Shown one piece after another: positions 21,514 to 33,700 of a DNA stretch of 45,110 nt; positions within the stretch are counted from its first letter, which is position 1; the number at the start of each line of letters is the position of its first letter. Origin of the DNA: Reclinomonas americana ATCC 50394 (Eukaryota; Jakobida; Jakobea; Jakobida); NCBI GenBank assembly GCA_048213135.1, contig PS015218.1, positions 103,817-148,926 on the forward strand, in the 5' to 3' direction. Position numbers and translations under genes: made by a program. The notes below the pieces were generated by a model that saw only the letters and a list, made by a program, of their open reading frames with translations, was not told where the DNA came from and did no database searches.

Positions 21514-24500
21514 GGTTCGACTGGATGTGAAGCACGGCGCACTCCTCGCTGACTTGATCGTCTCTCCGCACGAGGCGCCGATTCGTGCCGTCCACTCGCA
21601 TGCCTTCTGAACGCACAAAGTCGCCAGCCGCCATTTCGTGGTCGACCAGCCACTGGAACAGGTCGCCCACGTCGGAGCCCGGCAGCATCTGCACGCAATC
21701 GCGCAACGGTGGTGGTGCAGTGGCACGTGCCGTCGAGTCCCACAGCACAGGGCGAAGACTCTCCAGATCCCCGACGGGATAGACCAGCACAGGCGGTCGT
21801 AACCTGACGGCGGCCGAAATCGCCTCGAGCACGCCAGTCGATCCAAACTTTTCTTGCACTCGTCGCGCCGACGCCAGACTCCGTTCGTCCACCGGCCTCG
21901 TCAGCCGAGTGGCGTCTACCACCTCGAAAGAGGTGGCGCCGGGTACGTATCGAATGGTGCCGGCGGCATGCTGCTGCTGCAACCAGGTTTCAGCAGACGC
22001 GCACACCGGAACGACCGCCGATGCGCCGTATGGCAGACTGGCGGCCACCGCTGCTACGTGCTCGTAGGCGCTCTCCACATCGACCTTGTTCAGGGCCAAC
22101 AGTACGGGGAAACGCACGCGCAGGAAACATGCCACTAGGGTGAAAATGAGTGCATGAAGGCAGCGGAGTGGCGAGTGGAGGCGTACCGATGCGATGCAGT
22201 GTGTCGGTGTCCCATTCACTGGTACTTGGTGGCAGCGCCGCCAAGCGCAGTGCATCTTCCACCAGTGCACGCGAGGCTTGATAGCCACTGAACATGCTGT
22301 TGTGCGCGTGTGGTGGAAAACGGCAGACGAGTCAGACGGCTTTTCTCGTGAGACAAGGGGCGGCGGCACGCAACTTGGGCAACTTGTCGGGATTCTTCTT
22401 GATGGCCAGCCACTTGCGTTCGACATTGCCAAAGATCCACTGATGCAGCTCCTCGTACACCCACTTGGCGTCGTCGGCGGGGCCACCACATGAAGACAGA
22501 TCGTCACCGTCGACCAGAATGTTGCCGTCGCGGTCGCTGCGGCCCGACGCGTCCACCACATGAATGAGCACGTCGGCGTCGCACAGATCGTTGAGAAAGG
22601 CGTTGCCGCGGCCACGGCCCTGGCAGGCTCCGGGAACCAAGCCGGCCACGTCCTTGACCTTGAGTGGAAGCAGTCGGCGACCGTCGGGTGCAACTCCATG
22701 CAGCGGCTCACTGCGCAGTGCGCCGGGTACGAGTGGCGCAGCCCACCTGCGCAAGGGGACGGTGAAGAATCATAAGATATTGGCACGCAGCAGCATCGCT
22801 ACTGACCACCCGGGTCCGACTGCAAAGACAGGAACACACAAGGTGGAGAAGAGCGTGAGCAATTTTCAAGATATGATTGAGAGTGCGGCCTCCGTAACCA
22901 TTCGGCTCAATGGTGGTAAACGGGTGTGGAGCCACTTGCGCTGCGTGTCTCCCATCGCCGAGGAACGTCTGTGTTGCTGCATTGAAGAAGGTGCTGTGAT
23001 CGCGGTACGCATGCGTGTGAGGAGGCAGGCCGGAGGCACACAGATCAATCAATCCCCTTCGCCCACCTCTTGCCGGCTGATGGTTTGCCGACTAGACCGA
23101 CCACGTACGACCACGCTCCACGCCGCCGCGAGCGAGCCAGCTCCTCGGACAAGATAAACTTCTTCTCCTTGCCACGGAGAGGCGCAACAGCCTCGCCAGA
23201 GGCTGCAGCCTGCGATGACGATGCAGACGAAGGTGGAGGTGGGGGCGGTGGCGCGAGGGCCGCAGCCGCGGCGGCATCGGACGACAGCCACTCGTTGGCC
23301 GCCATCATGGTGGCAAACACCACACCTGCACCGCCGCTGTCAATCGCCGCGGCCTCGGCCGCCTGCTGCACCATCGTCAGCAGTGCGCGCTCTTGTGACC
23401 GATTGAACACCGACATTGGTAGCGAGTGCTCAATGGAGACCGCAGGCACGACTCCGTCGTCGGGGTACATGGCCGGCATGGAGAAGCACACAAAGGCGCC
23501 GTTCTCCAGACGCACCCGCAACCGAGTGCCGGGCGGCGCACGCGGATCGCCGTGATCCACGTGCAGTTCGTCAGGGAACGTGGCCTGCAGCATCTCGATC
23601 TCGTCCAGCTGCGCCTGTGCATGCGCATCATCGGCCACTGGCGCCACCGCTGGAGTAGCACACACCACTGCCGCTGTTGCTGCCGACGCCGACACCGAGA
23701 GCACGTCACTGGTCGAGGCCACCACGAACGCAGCGTAAATGTCGCGCTCCTGCTTGCGACGAGGGAAGCAGTGGGCGCGCTCATCTGCCACACACGCCAA
23801 GTCAACGCCAAGGCAGCAGGCACGACGCACACACACACATGGCCACGCAACGACGATAGATGGCGGGATCCGAGAAGAGCGCAGCGAGTTGGAGCGAGGC
23901 ATCCGGATGGACAACTGCATCCGCCTCACCAATCACATGCAACGAGTGGACGCTGGCCGGCACCGATCCGTGCCACCACCGCGGTGGCATCGGTGCCCCA
24001 GCCACAATGATCCACTCCAGCACGCCCTCGCCACCAAACAAACTCGCCATGATCGCCGCCGCCTGCATCGCACAATCAATCACCAGTTGCAAAAAAATGC
24101 ATGCATGCACGTGGACAACGCAACAGCACCGCCCGCGCTGAAGCCGACAATGCCTGCGCCATACACGTCGATCACCCACCGAGCTCACGCGATCGCCATC
24201 GAACAACTACACAAGAAAAACGCACCCACAAATGGCCCCTCCTCGCGCCACACCCGCCTCGCAAACTCCACAAACACTGCGCCCTCCTCATCGCCATCGC
24301 CATCGCCTGCAGCAGCAGAGAGCGACCAGTACCCGCGACCAGCCACCTGCACACCCGCCTCTCTCTCCTCGTCGTCATCGTGTCGCGCGGCCGCCTGCAA
24401 CGGTCCATCGGGGAACACACCGCGAAACGCACGTGCACCACTGCTGCGTTTGTTCACCGCACGCAGCACTGTGGGCTCCAGTCGATGCCGAAACACCTCG

Positions 24501-24550
24501 CCGAGCTGTCCGTGTCCGTGCAGAAAGAGAATGCGCGGAAGGTCACCCAT
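21482..24550 (-). CDS. Triple fusion: FSH1/OVCA2-type serine hydrolase, RWD domain, OBG-type (YGR210C-like) GTPase
   Basis: Exons (complement): 24226-24550, 24125-24153, 23852-24062, 23067-23784, 22899-22993, 22810-22819 (10-base exon, least certain), 22375-22746, 22187-22296, 21482-22134; phases close to about 840 residues. Part 1 is an alpha/beta hydrolase of the FSH1 family: PRILFLHGHGQ at the start, nucleophile elbow GFSAGGA (on a 29-base exon), LHVIGEADAVV (Asp) and RAHCFPRRK (His). Part 2 is an RWD domain (LDEIEMLQATFPDEL, MYPDDGVVPAVSIEH). Part 3 is a GTPase: G1 GLVGKPSAGKST (split by an intron after GKS begins), PFTTIEPN, G3 DVAGLVPGA, HVVDASG, G4 NKVD, and a TGS-like end (LRDCVQMLPGSDVGDLFQWL). 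The GTPase belongs to the eukaryotic/archaeal YchF relatives, which act on or near ribosomes. One open frame spans the end of the hydrolase, the RWD domain and the P-loop, so the fusion is not a splicing guess. Confidence 0.88.
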
Positions 24551-24699
24551 TTCGCGAGGCGGGAAAAACGCAAAAAAAGGGCTTGTGTAAGGCACGACGT
24601 CGCGCGGCTCTCCACAATGTCATTTGTCCGCTGCGTCGCAACTCACTCACTCTCTCTCTCGCTTGCTCAACGCGCACACGCACATCACACACTGACATA
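24551..24699. promoter_or_regulatory. Divergent promoter (hydrolase-GTPase fusion / SPEF1)
   Basis: These 149 bases lie between the start codons at 24550 (minus) and 24700 (plus). Contents: an A-rich patch (AACGCAAAAAAAGGGC), a CT run (CTCACTCACTCTCTCTCTCG) and a short AC-rich leader just before the SPEF1 ATG. No TATA box is seen. Function is inferred from position. Confidence 0.4.
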
Positions 24700-26048
24700 A
24701 TGGCCTCACCACTGGGAGCTGCACAGCTGAGCGGATTGGACGAGGTGTGTGTTTCTGTTGCGTGTCCCAACTCGCTCTCACTCACTCACTCATGCATTGT
24801 TTGGTCGACAGGAGGAGCTGCAGAAGCTGTACACATGGGTGCGTGTTCTGCTGCGCTCCTCACACGAGTGCGCGTGTGTGTGTGCTCACTTGCGTGTGTT
24901 TTGCAACAGGTTGATGACATTCCGCTTTCACGGTGCTGTGCACGACGAAATAGCCCGTTTCACTCGCTCTCTTCACTCACACACTCATGCTTGCACTCGC
25001 ACAGACCCAAACGCAACATTACGCGCGACTTCTCCGATGGTGGTGCGTCTTCTTTTTATTCACACAAACACACGCACGCGCAAGAGACACTCATTTCATG
25101 TGCGTGCGCAGTGCTGATGGCCGAGGTGGTGAAGCACTTTTTCCCCAAGGTACCCCACACACGCACACACGCACTGTGCTTGACTCTTGCACGCGCATGC
25201 ATATACTCACGCGTGTGCGTGCGCTGCGGCAGATTGTGGACCTGCACAACTACAGCGCCTCGAACAGCGTCGCCCAGAAGCAGTACACTTGGACCACTGT
25301 TGCGTCCTCTCGCCCCTTCCTCTTGGCTGCCTGGCTAGCTAGCTTGCTGACTTTTGTGTGTCGCAGCTGCAACAAAAAGTGTTTCGACGAATCAACTTCG
25401 TGGTGTCGCAACAAGACGTGGACGATGTGGTGAACTGTGTGCCGGGTGCCGTGGAGCGTGTGCTGAAGCAGTTTGAGGCCAAGGTCGCCAAGTACCACGC
25501 GCGCAAGCTGGCCGACGCGAGGTTTGTTGTTGTCAACTGCACGAGCCTTGCTTGTCGTTTCTGTTGTTGATCGAGCTGTGTGCGTGGCGCAGACGCGAGG
25601 CTCTGGGTGCCGGCGCTGGTGCGAGCTCGGGCATTCGTGACCATGACGACTCACCGGGTGTGCGCCACTACGAGTCCACGGAGGGCCGATCGGCGCCTCG
25701 GTGCGTTCCTCGTTTGCGCGCGTTCTTGCGTGCTGTGAGCTGATTTTCTTGTTTTTGTGTGTTTGCCAGCTCGGGACCCAAGTACAGCGGAGCCACGTCG
25801 TTTGATCAGCACGCACTGCAGCGCGAGGTCGACAGTGAGATTTTGCTGGAGAAGGAGGCCACCATTCGTGAGCTGCGCGAGACTGTCGAGGTGTGTGCGG
25901 TGGTGTTAGGCGTCAGTTTTTTTTGTTGTTACGTCTTCTGTGCTCATGCTCCGCGCAGATTCTCGAGGGCAAGATCAAGAAGCTCGAGCAGCTGATTAGC
26001 ATCAAGGACGCGCGATTGGACGCCATCAGCAAGAAGCTGCAGGCATAA
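24700..26048 (+). CDS. SPEF1: SPEF1/CLAMP-like microtubule-binding calponin-homology protein
   Basis: Sperm flagellar protein 1 family: binds and stabilises axonemal (central apparatus) microtubules. Exons: 24700-24744, 24812-24838, 24910-24932, 25005-25042, 25112-25149, 25233-25298, 25367-25521, 25593-25700, 25770-25890, 25959-26048. The N-terminal CH domain reads EELQKLYTWVDDIPLSRPKR, NITRDFSDGVLMAEVVKHFF, VDLHNYSASNS and VFRRINFVV, matching animal SPEF1 position by position. The GTTGCG donor at 25299 is needed to keep the conserved Trp and spacing before LQQKVFRRINF. A Ser/Gly linker follows, then the family's C-terminal coiled coil (EKEATIRELRETVE, KIKKLEQLISIKDARLDAIS). Several exons are tiny (23, 27, 38 and 38 bases). 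Strong evidence that the organism builds a motile cilium or flagellum. Confidence 0.95.
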
Positions 26049-26400
26049 GCCGCGCGGTTGTACTCTGTTTCTCTCTCATCTGCTGTCTCCTCTTTTCGCT
26101 CTTCATGTGTCGCCCCCCTCTCCTTTCCCTTAACACAAACAACAACACCACCACTCTCTTGCTCAAAAATGTGATGTGGCTCCTACGACCGCCGCGCGCG
26201 CCTGCACGCGCAGCATTACCTTTTTTTCTCACCTCACACAATGTACCTGCTACACCAACTCCACCCACACATCCCAGAAGTCTTTCTGTGATTTTTTGAC
26301 TTTTACCGAGGGCCAACACGTATGAACAGCGCAGGCAGAGCCACACTGAGCTTGCGCCCAGTGAAACCGCCACCCACATACTACTCAACAACGTATCCGC
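26049..26400. other. Convergent 3' intergenic region (SPEF1 / eL43)
   Basis: Both genes end into these 352 bases. The stretch holds CT-rich runs, AACAAACAACAACACCACC and low-complexity stretches but no AATAAA-type signal, RNA gene or conserved frame that I can see. The minus-strand frame here (including LCLRCSYVLALGKSQKITER) looks like chance. Confidence 0.6.
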
Positions 26401-27080
26401 TCACACATCCTGGGTTTCGCGGAGGCGGCGGATTGTGCTGCGCACAGTTGCCGATGCCGGGGTGCTGTGCAACGACAACACACAGTTACACACTGCTGCT
26501 GCTTCACACCCTTTGGTGGCACACGAGAGCTGTGACGACGCAACTGCAGGGACCAGGCGCCACCGGCCTGGGTCTTGCCGCACGGCTTGCAGTTCCAGAT
26601 GCCGACAGCGAGGCGCTTGAAGGCGTACTGTGCGTGCGTGCGTGCGGCGCATAAGCCCAACAATACAGCAACAGGAGATCCACGTATTAACACACACAAA
26701 CCTTGCCGCAGAAGTGGCAGAAGTGCTTGGCATGCGAGGTCACCTACACCAACACAGCATTCACAACGCGTCAACAAAAATCACTCCCTTCGTTCTGATT
26801 GCATCCCAGCAGCAAGAGCCAATGATCACCGACCTCCATCTTGCGTGCGCGCTTGCGCAGGTTGGCGCCGTAGCGGGTGCCGTACTTGCCGGTGATGCCG
26901 ACCTAACAATAACAAACAACAACACGCCTTTCAATCCACCTGTTCTCTCAAGACATGCAAGCACTCATTCCTGCATCCTCACCTTCTTTGTGCGCTTTGC
27001 CTGTTGATCATCATCATGGAGGAGAGAGGGGGAGAGAGGGGGGAGGAGAGAGAGTGAGCAACAAAAACAACAACGACCAT
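26401..27080 (-). CDS. RPL37A: 60S ribosomal protein eL43 (L37a)
   Basis: Zinc-binding protein of the large cytosolic ribosomal subunit. Exons (complement): start codon at 27078-27080 (or at 27086-27088), then 26983-27000, 26834-26902, 26702-26743, 26545-26627, 26401-26464, giving exactly 92 residues, the usual family length. Exon products: [26 protein letters not shown] plus [37 protein letters not shown] plus [28 protein letters not shown]. The two zinc pairs CHFC and CKPC are intact. The start codon appears to stand alone in its exon (ATG immediately followed by GT), a layout common in ribosomal protein genes. The last intron begins GTTGCG, and only this splice restores the conserved C-terminus. 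Confidence 0.96.
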
Positions 27081-27088
27081 GCCACCAT

Positions 27089-27731
27089 GACACACACACT
27101 CTCTGACGCCGCACGCTCTCAACGACACACACGCACATGCGCAGAGACGATGCACAGACACGCAAAGACGCAAGCGCACACGGCACGGGGACGGGAGCAA
27201 GCAAAGGGGGCGCGCGACATGTGCACATGTGTGCATGCACCACCACAAGCACACTCTCTCCCAAGCACAACCACACAAATGACGCATTGCGACGCTTCCC
27301 TCTCTCGCTATCTCGCTGTCTATGACACATCCACAGAGCAACAACGCAGCGCAACGCGACGAACCATGTTCCCTCGGTGTGTGGAAAAAGTGAGTGAGTG
27401 GGACAGTGGCTCGCGCGGGCCGGATCGATCGATTTGTCACACGATCGCTTGAGTGGGCCCGCTCGATTTTTTGTCTGTTCTTCGTGCGCGCGCGCCTCTT
27501 TTGCGTGTGCAGTGTGTGTGTGTGTGTGTCCGATTGCTTGTCTATCCCACTCCACACTCAGCGATCGATAGAAGTAGACGCGCTTGCGTTTCCAACACAA
27601 GTCTCAGTGTGTGCACGAAAACAGGTCTGTTGGCACGCGTCGGAGAACGTTGTGTCTGTGTCTGTGTGTGTCTGACTTTGTGACGCACATAGCAGTGTCG
27701 TTTTTCCCCTCCCACCACTTGCGAGTGAGCG
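27089..27731. promoter_or_regulatory. Divergent intergenic region (eL43 / coiled-coil gene)
   Basis: These 640 or so bases separate two divergent start codons. Contents: AC-rich runs near 27090-27190, GCACATGTGTGCATGCACCAC around 27220-27241, a CGATCGATCGATTTG patch at 27424, GT runs near 27515-27530 and 27655-27672. No conserved frame or RNA gene is visible. It probably contains both promoters and 5' untranslated regions. Confidence 0.45.
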
Positions 27732-30700
27732 ATGAGTGCACCGGGCAACCGCACGCTGACCATGAGCGATTTGGGATCGCCTCGACCGGTACGCATCGAT
27801 GCGAAACACGGACCTCTCTTCCATTTTTCTCACTCTCACTCGCTCACTCGTATGCAGGTGGTGGGCACAAGCGCAACCTCGGCGTCGAGTGCGACGACAG
27901 CGACGGCCGCTGCAGCCTCGGCGCTGGCACCGCCGGCCGCCGCCGCCCTGAATGATCTGCAGTCGAAGCTGCGCTCGCTGCAGAGCTTCAACCAGAACTT
28001 CCAGAACCTCAAGCGCATGAGCTTGTCTGAGCAGCAGCAGCAACAGCAGCAGGCAACAGCAGCCGCACCGCCACCATCGACAGCAGTTGCGTGCACACTC
28101 AGCATGTGAGGATTGGTGGATTCTCGCTCACACACACACACACACGCACACACACAGAGTGTTCGCTTCGTGGACCCTGTCGGTGCGGGTGGTGCGGCGG
28201 CTGGTGGTGCAGGCACGTTCCGATTGCCACCGGTGCCTGAACCTCTGCCGCCACTGCCGCGTTATGTGTCCGGTGCAGGCGGTGCCGCACCGCGGATGCA
28301 GTCTCCTGACCCTGTGCTGCCATTCTCGGCGACACCGGACTCGATGATGCTGGGCGATTTCTCGCGACCAGCCACCACCACTACGACCACGGCGACCTCT
28401 GGCGCCAGACCAGCGCCGATGGAGCCGGCGCGCTTGCCCGATCGCGGTGCGGAGCCGCCGTTTACGGCGTCTCGTGTACCGCTGGTGTTTGGCAGCACCG
28501 GTGCGGCGGTGCCGACTGCGACGGCTGGCGATCGTGTGCCACCGTACTTGGCCGCCGACGACTCACTGGTTCGTGAGAATGAGAGATTACGCGCTCGTGC
28601 CGAGCGTGCCGAGCGTGAGCGCGATGCCTTCAAGGCCACCATTGAGTCCCTGGAGGAGCGCAAGCGAGCTCTGGAACAAAAGGTGCGTGTGTGTGTGTGG
28701 TACATGAAGGTCAGCGGTTTGTCGTTTTCCCCCCGCTCACTCTCAAGTCGCTGCCGTAGGTGATGCGACTGGAGGAGGAGCGTCTGCGGATGGACGGCGG
28801 AAGGGATTTCGGGTTGGACGGCGAGGAGCGCACACAGAATCTGCGTGTGTACGAGGAGCTGCAACGGGAGCGCTCGTACTACGAGAAACTGTATGTGGAC
28901 ACGAGTGGCAAGGCCAAGCTGCTCGAGCTGGAGGTGGAGCAACTCAAGTCGCAGCTGGGCGCCATGCAGGGCGCACGCCGCTCGCTGCAGGTGGCCGCCA
29001 CTGACTTGCAAGGCGAAATCGATCGCATCACTACCGACAAGCGCTCGCAGATTGACTCGCTGCAGGCCGAGGTCCGTGCTCCTCCTCCCTTTTCCCCTCT
29101 TCACCATCCTCTCGTGTCTCACACACTGCCTCCCCCCNNNNNNNNNNNNNNNNNNNNTCGACAGATTCGCAAGCTGCACGACCTGAACGACGCACGGTTG
29201 CGCGAGTTGGAGCAGGAGCGCCGCAATCTGATTGCGGCCGAGCAGCACGCTCACGCCCTGCACGGCGAGCAGCAGGAGACGCTGCGTGGTCTCAACCAGC
29301 AGATTGCGCAGCTGCACAAGAGTGCCGAGCAGGAGCGTGACGACTTGCTGGCCGAGGTGCGCCGCATGCGTGACGACAAGAACGCCATTCAACTGCGCTG
29401 TGCCGAGCTGGAGGGTGTGCTGGCCTCGCGCGACCACGAGATCCAGACACTGAACGACCGCATCCGCAAGCACATGGACGAGCTGAATCAGGGCCAAATG
29501 TCGAGTGAGCAACGGCAACACATTCTGCAGCAGGACATTATGGACCTGCAGCAGGAGCGCAAGAACATTCAGGAGCGCGCCGCACTGGAACTGGCCAACG
29601 CCAGCCAGCACTTGGATGTGGCGCGCGCCGAGATCCTCGAGTTTGCACACCGGCTGGACGCCTCGGAGCACGAGAAGCACGTGCTGGCCGAGACGCATCG
29701 CATTCAGTGCGCCTNNNNNNNNNNNNNNNNNNNNCCGCATCTTGGAGCTGGAGGACGAGTGCCGCTTGCTTCGCCTCAATGTCGAGGAGTTCAAGGCGCA
29801 GCACTCGCTGGAGCGCGAGCAACGCGAGGCCGCGGTCAACTCGAAGAAGGCCGCCCTCGACGACAACCGCGAGCTGCAGCAGCAACTGGAGCTCATTCAG
29901 AAGGAGAAGACGCAGCAGATCCACTTGCTGCAGCGCCAGCTGCACACGCTGCAGGACGAGCACAACCAGCTGTACAACCGGCTGCAGCAGTCGCAGTCGG
30001 AGCGCAACGCCGAAGTCAGTCGGCTACAGCAGGAGCTCAACTTGGCGCAGTCGCAGGCCGAGGCACTGCGCAACATGCACGAGCAGGCCAAGGAGGAGCT
30101 TCGTGTCTCTGTGTCGCGCGTGTCGGCCGTGGAGCACGACGTCAAGTCGGCGAATATGGTGCGTGTAGTGTAGAGGGAAAGAGGATAGGCTTTCAGATCC
30201 GAGGTGGCTCACTCGATGTGTGTTTGTGTGTGCGCAGGCGGCGGAAGAGCGTGTGGCTGCGATGCAGCGTGAGCGTGACACGCTGCAGGATCGCCTCGAC
30301 CTGATCGAGAAGGAGAAGACATCGATGGCCACGGTGGTGGAGATGGAGAAGCAATCGGTGACGGAACGCACAACACAGCTGCAGGGCGAGCTGGCCAGGA
30401 TACAGCAGGCCTACAACGTCGTCAATGCACAGTACATGTCGCTGAAGTCGGAGCTGGAGGCTCTCTTGGTGCGTGACACACAGACAAACTGTGTTGTATT
30501 TTTTGCGTGTCTCTCACCCTCTCGCTCTCTTCTCTGTTTCCGGTACAGTCGCAACACCAGTTGGTGACTGCGGAGCGCGAGGAGATGATCCGCCAGCTGA
30601 ATGACGCTCGCAAGCAGGCGCTGGAGCACGCTAGTTCACTGGAGGCCGTGACGGAGCGCATGCGCAACCGCGAGGAGGAATCACAAACGGTGCGGAAGCG

Positions 30701-33700
30701 CCAGGAGGCCGAGCTGGAGAGCCTGCGCAAGCGCCGCACGGAGCTGGAGCAAGACCTGCGCAGCCTTAACGACACGTACCAGCGGCAGGGTGCTGAGCTG
30801 CGCACGGAGATGCATCTCATGAACCAGACCTTTGAGCAGCTGGAGGCCGAGAAGCAGCGCATGATCGAGGTGCTGCAGTCGCAGCTGGCCAGCATTCAGC
30901 GCGAGAACACTGAGCTCAACGATCGCTTCCAAGTTCTCAACCAGGATCGCCTCAAGTCCCTGCAGGTGCGTCGTGAACGGCACATTATTATCGCCTGTGA
31001 GAAGTGTCCTCCTATTCACTGACATTCTCTCTCTCCCTACCAGATGTTCGAGCTGAAGGACAAGGAGATGAGCGAGAATGTGCGTCTGCTGACCGAGGAG
31101 CGTGACCGATTGGGTCACCGCTACGACGAGGCCCGCAAGGAGCTGGCACAGCAGAGCAAGTCATGGGCCGACGAGCGCGTCACCTTGACCACGCAACTCG
31201 ACCAGCTGGAGTCCGACCACAAGTCGCTGACGTCGCAGCTGGAGAACGCACGTGCCGACGTGGAGGCGCTGAAGAATCAGTTGGTGGAGACCGGCGATCG
31301 CCTGCGCGGCGACGGTGAGGCCTCGACTCGCAAGATGAGCGACCTGGCCAAGCGATTGGCCGACGCGGAGGCTTCGGATCGGCAACGCGAGAAGCAAGTG
31401 CAGTCGCTGCAGGCGGCGTTTGACGATCTGCAGCAGCGCTTCCAGCAAGTGAACAGCGAGCTGACGGCCATGGAGGAGGACAAGGCCAACCAGGCGCGCC
31501 AGTTCCGCGATCAGCTGCGCATTGCCATGGAGCAGAGGGCCGAGTTGATGACGGAGCTCAACACGGTGCGCCGCGAGAAGGAGATGTCCGAGACCGAGTT
31601 CAACCGCCGCGTCAACGCCATGGAGCTGCAGCAGCAGGCCGACCACCGCTCCATTGACCTGCTGAACAAGAAGCTGATTAGCGAGGTCACCAGTCGCGAG
31701 GAGTTGCTCAGCCAGCGCCAGCGCGACGTCAACATGCTGTCCACCGACCTCACGGAGACGCGGTCGCGTCTGGACGAGGCCGAGAGCCAACTGCGCCACA
31801 AGACGGAGGAGCTGGAGCGCGTGCGCCACTCGCTCAACGACCGCATCAAGTCGCTGGAGATTGAGAACCTGTCGTTGCAGTCGACGCTGCAATCGCTGCA
31901 ATCGGATCACGAGACGACGCACTCGGAGGTCGTGCAGCTGCAGCAAAAGTTCCAGGACCAGACTCGACGCAACCAGGACTACATCCAGTCGCTGGAGGCC
32001 GAGAACACAGGGGCACTGGGTCGCGTGCAGCAGCTGGAGATTCAGACAGTGGAGCTGCGCGGGTCGCTGTCGCAGGCCGAGGAGCGCCTCCGCCAGGAGA
32101 TGCAGGCCGCACAGCGCCGCGTGTCACTGCTGGAGAAGGAGCGTGACGATCTGAAGGCGGCGCTGACGGAGGCCAGCGAGGAGTACCGTGCCCGCTTTGC
32201 CGAGCTGGAGTCCAGCGTGCGTCAGCTGCAGGACGAGAAGGCGCGTCTGGAGATGAACGTGCAGGGTCTGGAGGAGATCAACAAGAACCAGCACGACGTG
32301 TTGGAGCGCACGCGCGAGTCGCACGCGGAGGAGCTGTCGCAAGTGCGCGCGCTGGCCGAGCGCCGCCTGCGCACGGCGAATGCCGAGTCCAACCAGGTGT
32401 CGGAGCAGCTGAGCCACGTGACGAACCAGTTGACGCACGCGCACGCCACCATTGCCAATCTGTCGCAACAGAACGACAAGATCCGCACCGAGTCCGACGC
32501 ACGGCTCGGTCAGCTGGAGGACGTGGTGCGCCAGTTGGAGACGGAGCGCAACGAGCTGGTGCTGCAGTATGAGGAGGCCATTGCCAAGCTGCGCACGTTT
32601 GCCCACGAGTTCCAGACCTTCCGCCAGACGGTCGAGGTGAGTCTGTGTGAAGCAAAAAAGCCAATCAAGTGCCGCCCGTGTTTGCTCACCAGTGTGTGTG
32701 TAGATTGACGAGGAGAACTCGGCTCGCGACTTGGCGCAGTACCAGAACGCTCTGGAGCGCATGCAGGCGGAGCGCGAGAGTCTCTCGGAGGAGCGTGATG
32801 CAGCAAGGCGGCAGCTGTTGGATATCCGCTCTGAGTGCGAAGACTTGCGTGCGACGCGCGTCGTGCTGGAGCAGACGAATGCGTCGCTGGGCGTGGAGCT
32901 GCGCGCGTCCAAGGAACGCTTGCGTACGATGGAGAACGAGCTGGCCGAGGAGCGCCAGCTGCAGGCGCAGGCCCTGCTCAACCACCAGCGTGCGGCTCGT
33001 GAGGAGATCGAGAGCCTCAACTTGTACTTGGAGGAGGCGCGCAGTCAGCAGGACATTTTGCGTGAGCAGCGTGGTCAGCTGATGGAGGAGAACACCAAGC
33101 TCGGCGAGCAGATGGAGGCCATGCGTCAGGATCAGAATAAGCGCTCCCGGGAGCACAACCAGCAGATTCAGCAGCTGAACGACGAGATCCGCACATGGCG
33201 TCAAAAGGCGACCAGTTGCGTGGACCGCGATTGTGTTTCCGTGTTGCATGCAGGCAGTAGACTCACCTCCTGTTGTGTGCAGATCTCGAGCAGGACCAGC
33301 TGCGCTCACTGAAGCGACAACTGCAAGAGCTGCAAGTGGTCAACGTGCGCAACGAGGAGCGTGTCACGGAGCTCGACCGCGAGTTGCACGAGAAGAACCT
33401 CGCGCTGCAGGAGCTGGAGCACAAGTACACTCGCGCCATGACTGAGAAGTCGAACCAGCAGCGACAGTCGAACGCACAGCTGCAAGACGAGAACCAGCAG
33501 CTGCGTCGCAAGGTGGAGCAGCTCCAGCATGCGCTGGTGGAGAGCCGCGCTGTGTGCGATCGCACCATGCACGAGCTGACTGCCACGCAGCTCAAGGTCC
33601 GCGAGCTGCACGACCACATTGTTGCGTACGCGCGAGTCCTCCACGCGATCCTCTCCTCAACTTCTTGTGATTGACGTTGTTGTTTCGTGACAGGCAACCA

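Noticed and set aside
20950-21846. Long minus-strand ORF across the second duplicated copy
   Set aside because: Only its 3' part (20994-21110) looks coding. The rest is the GTPase C-terminus in the wrong frame plus intron-like sequence.
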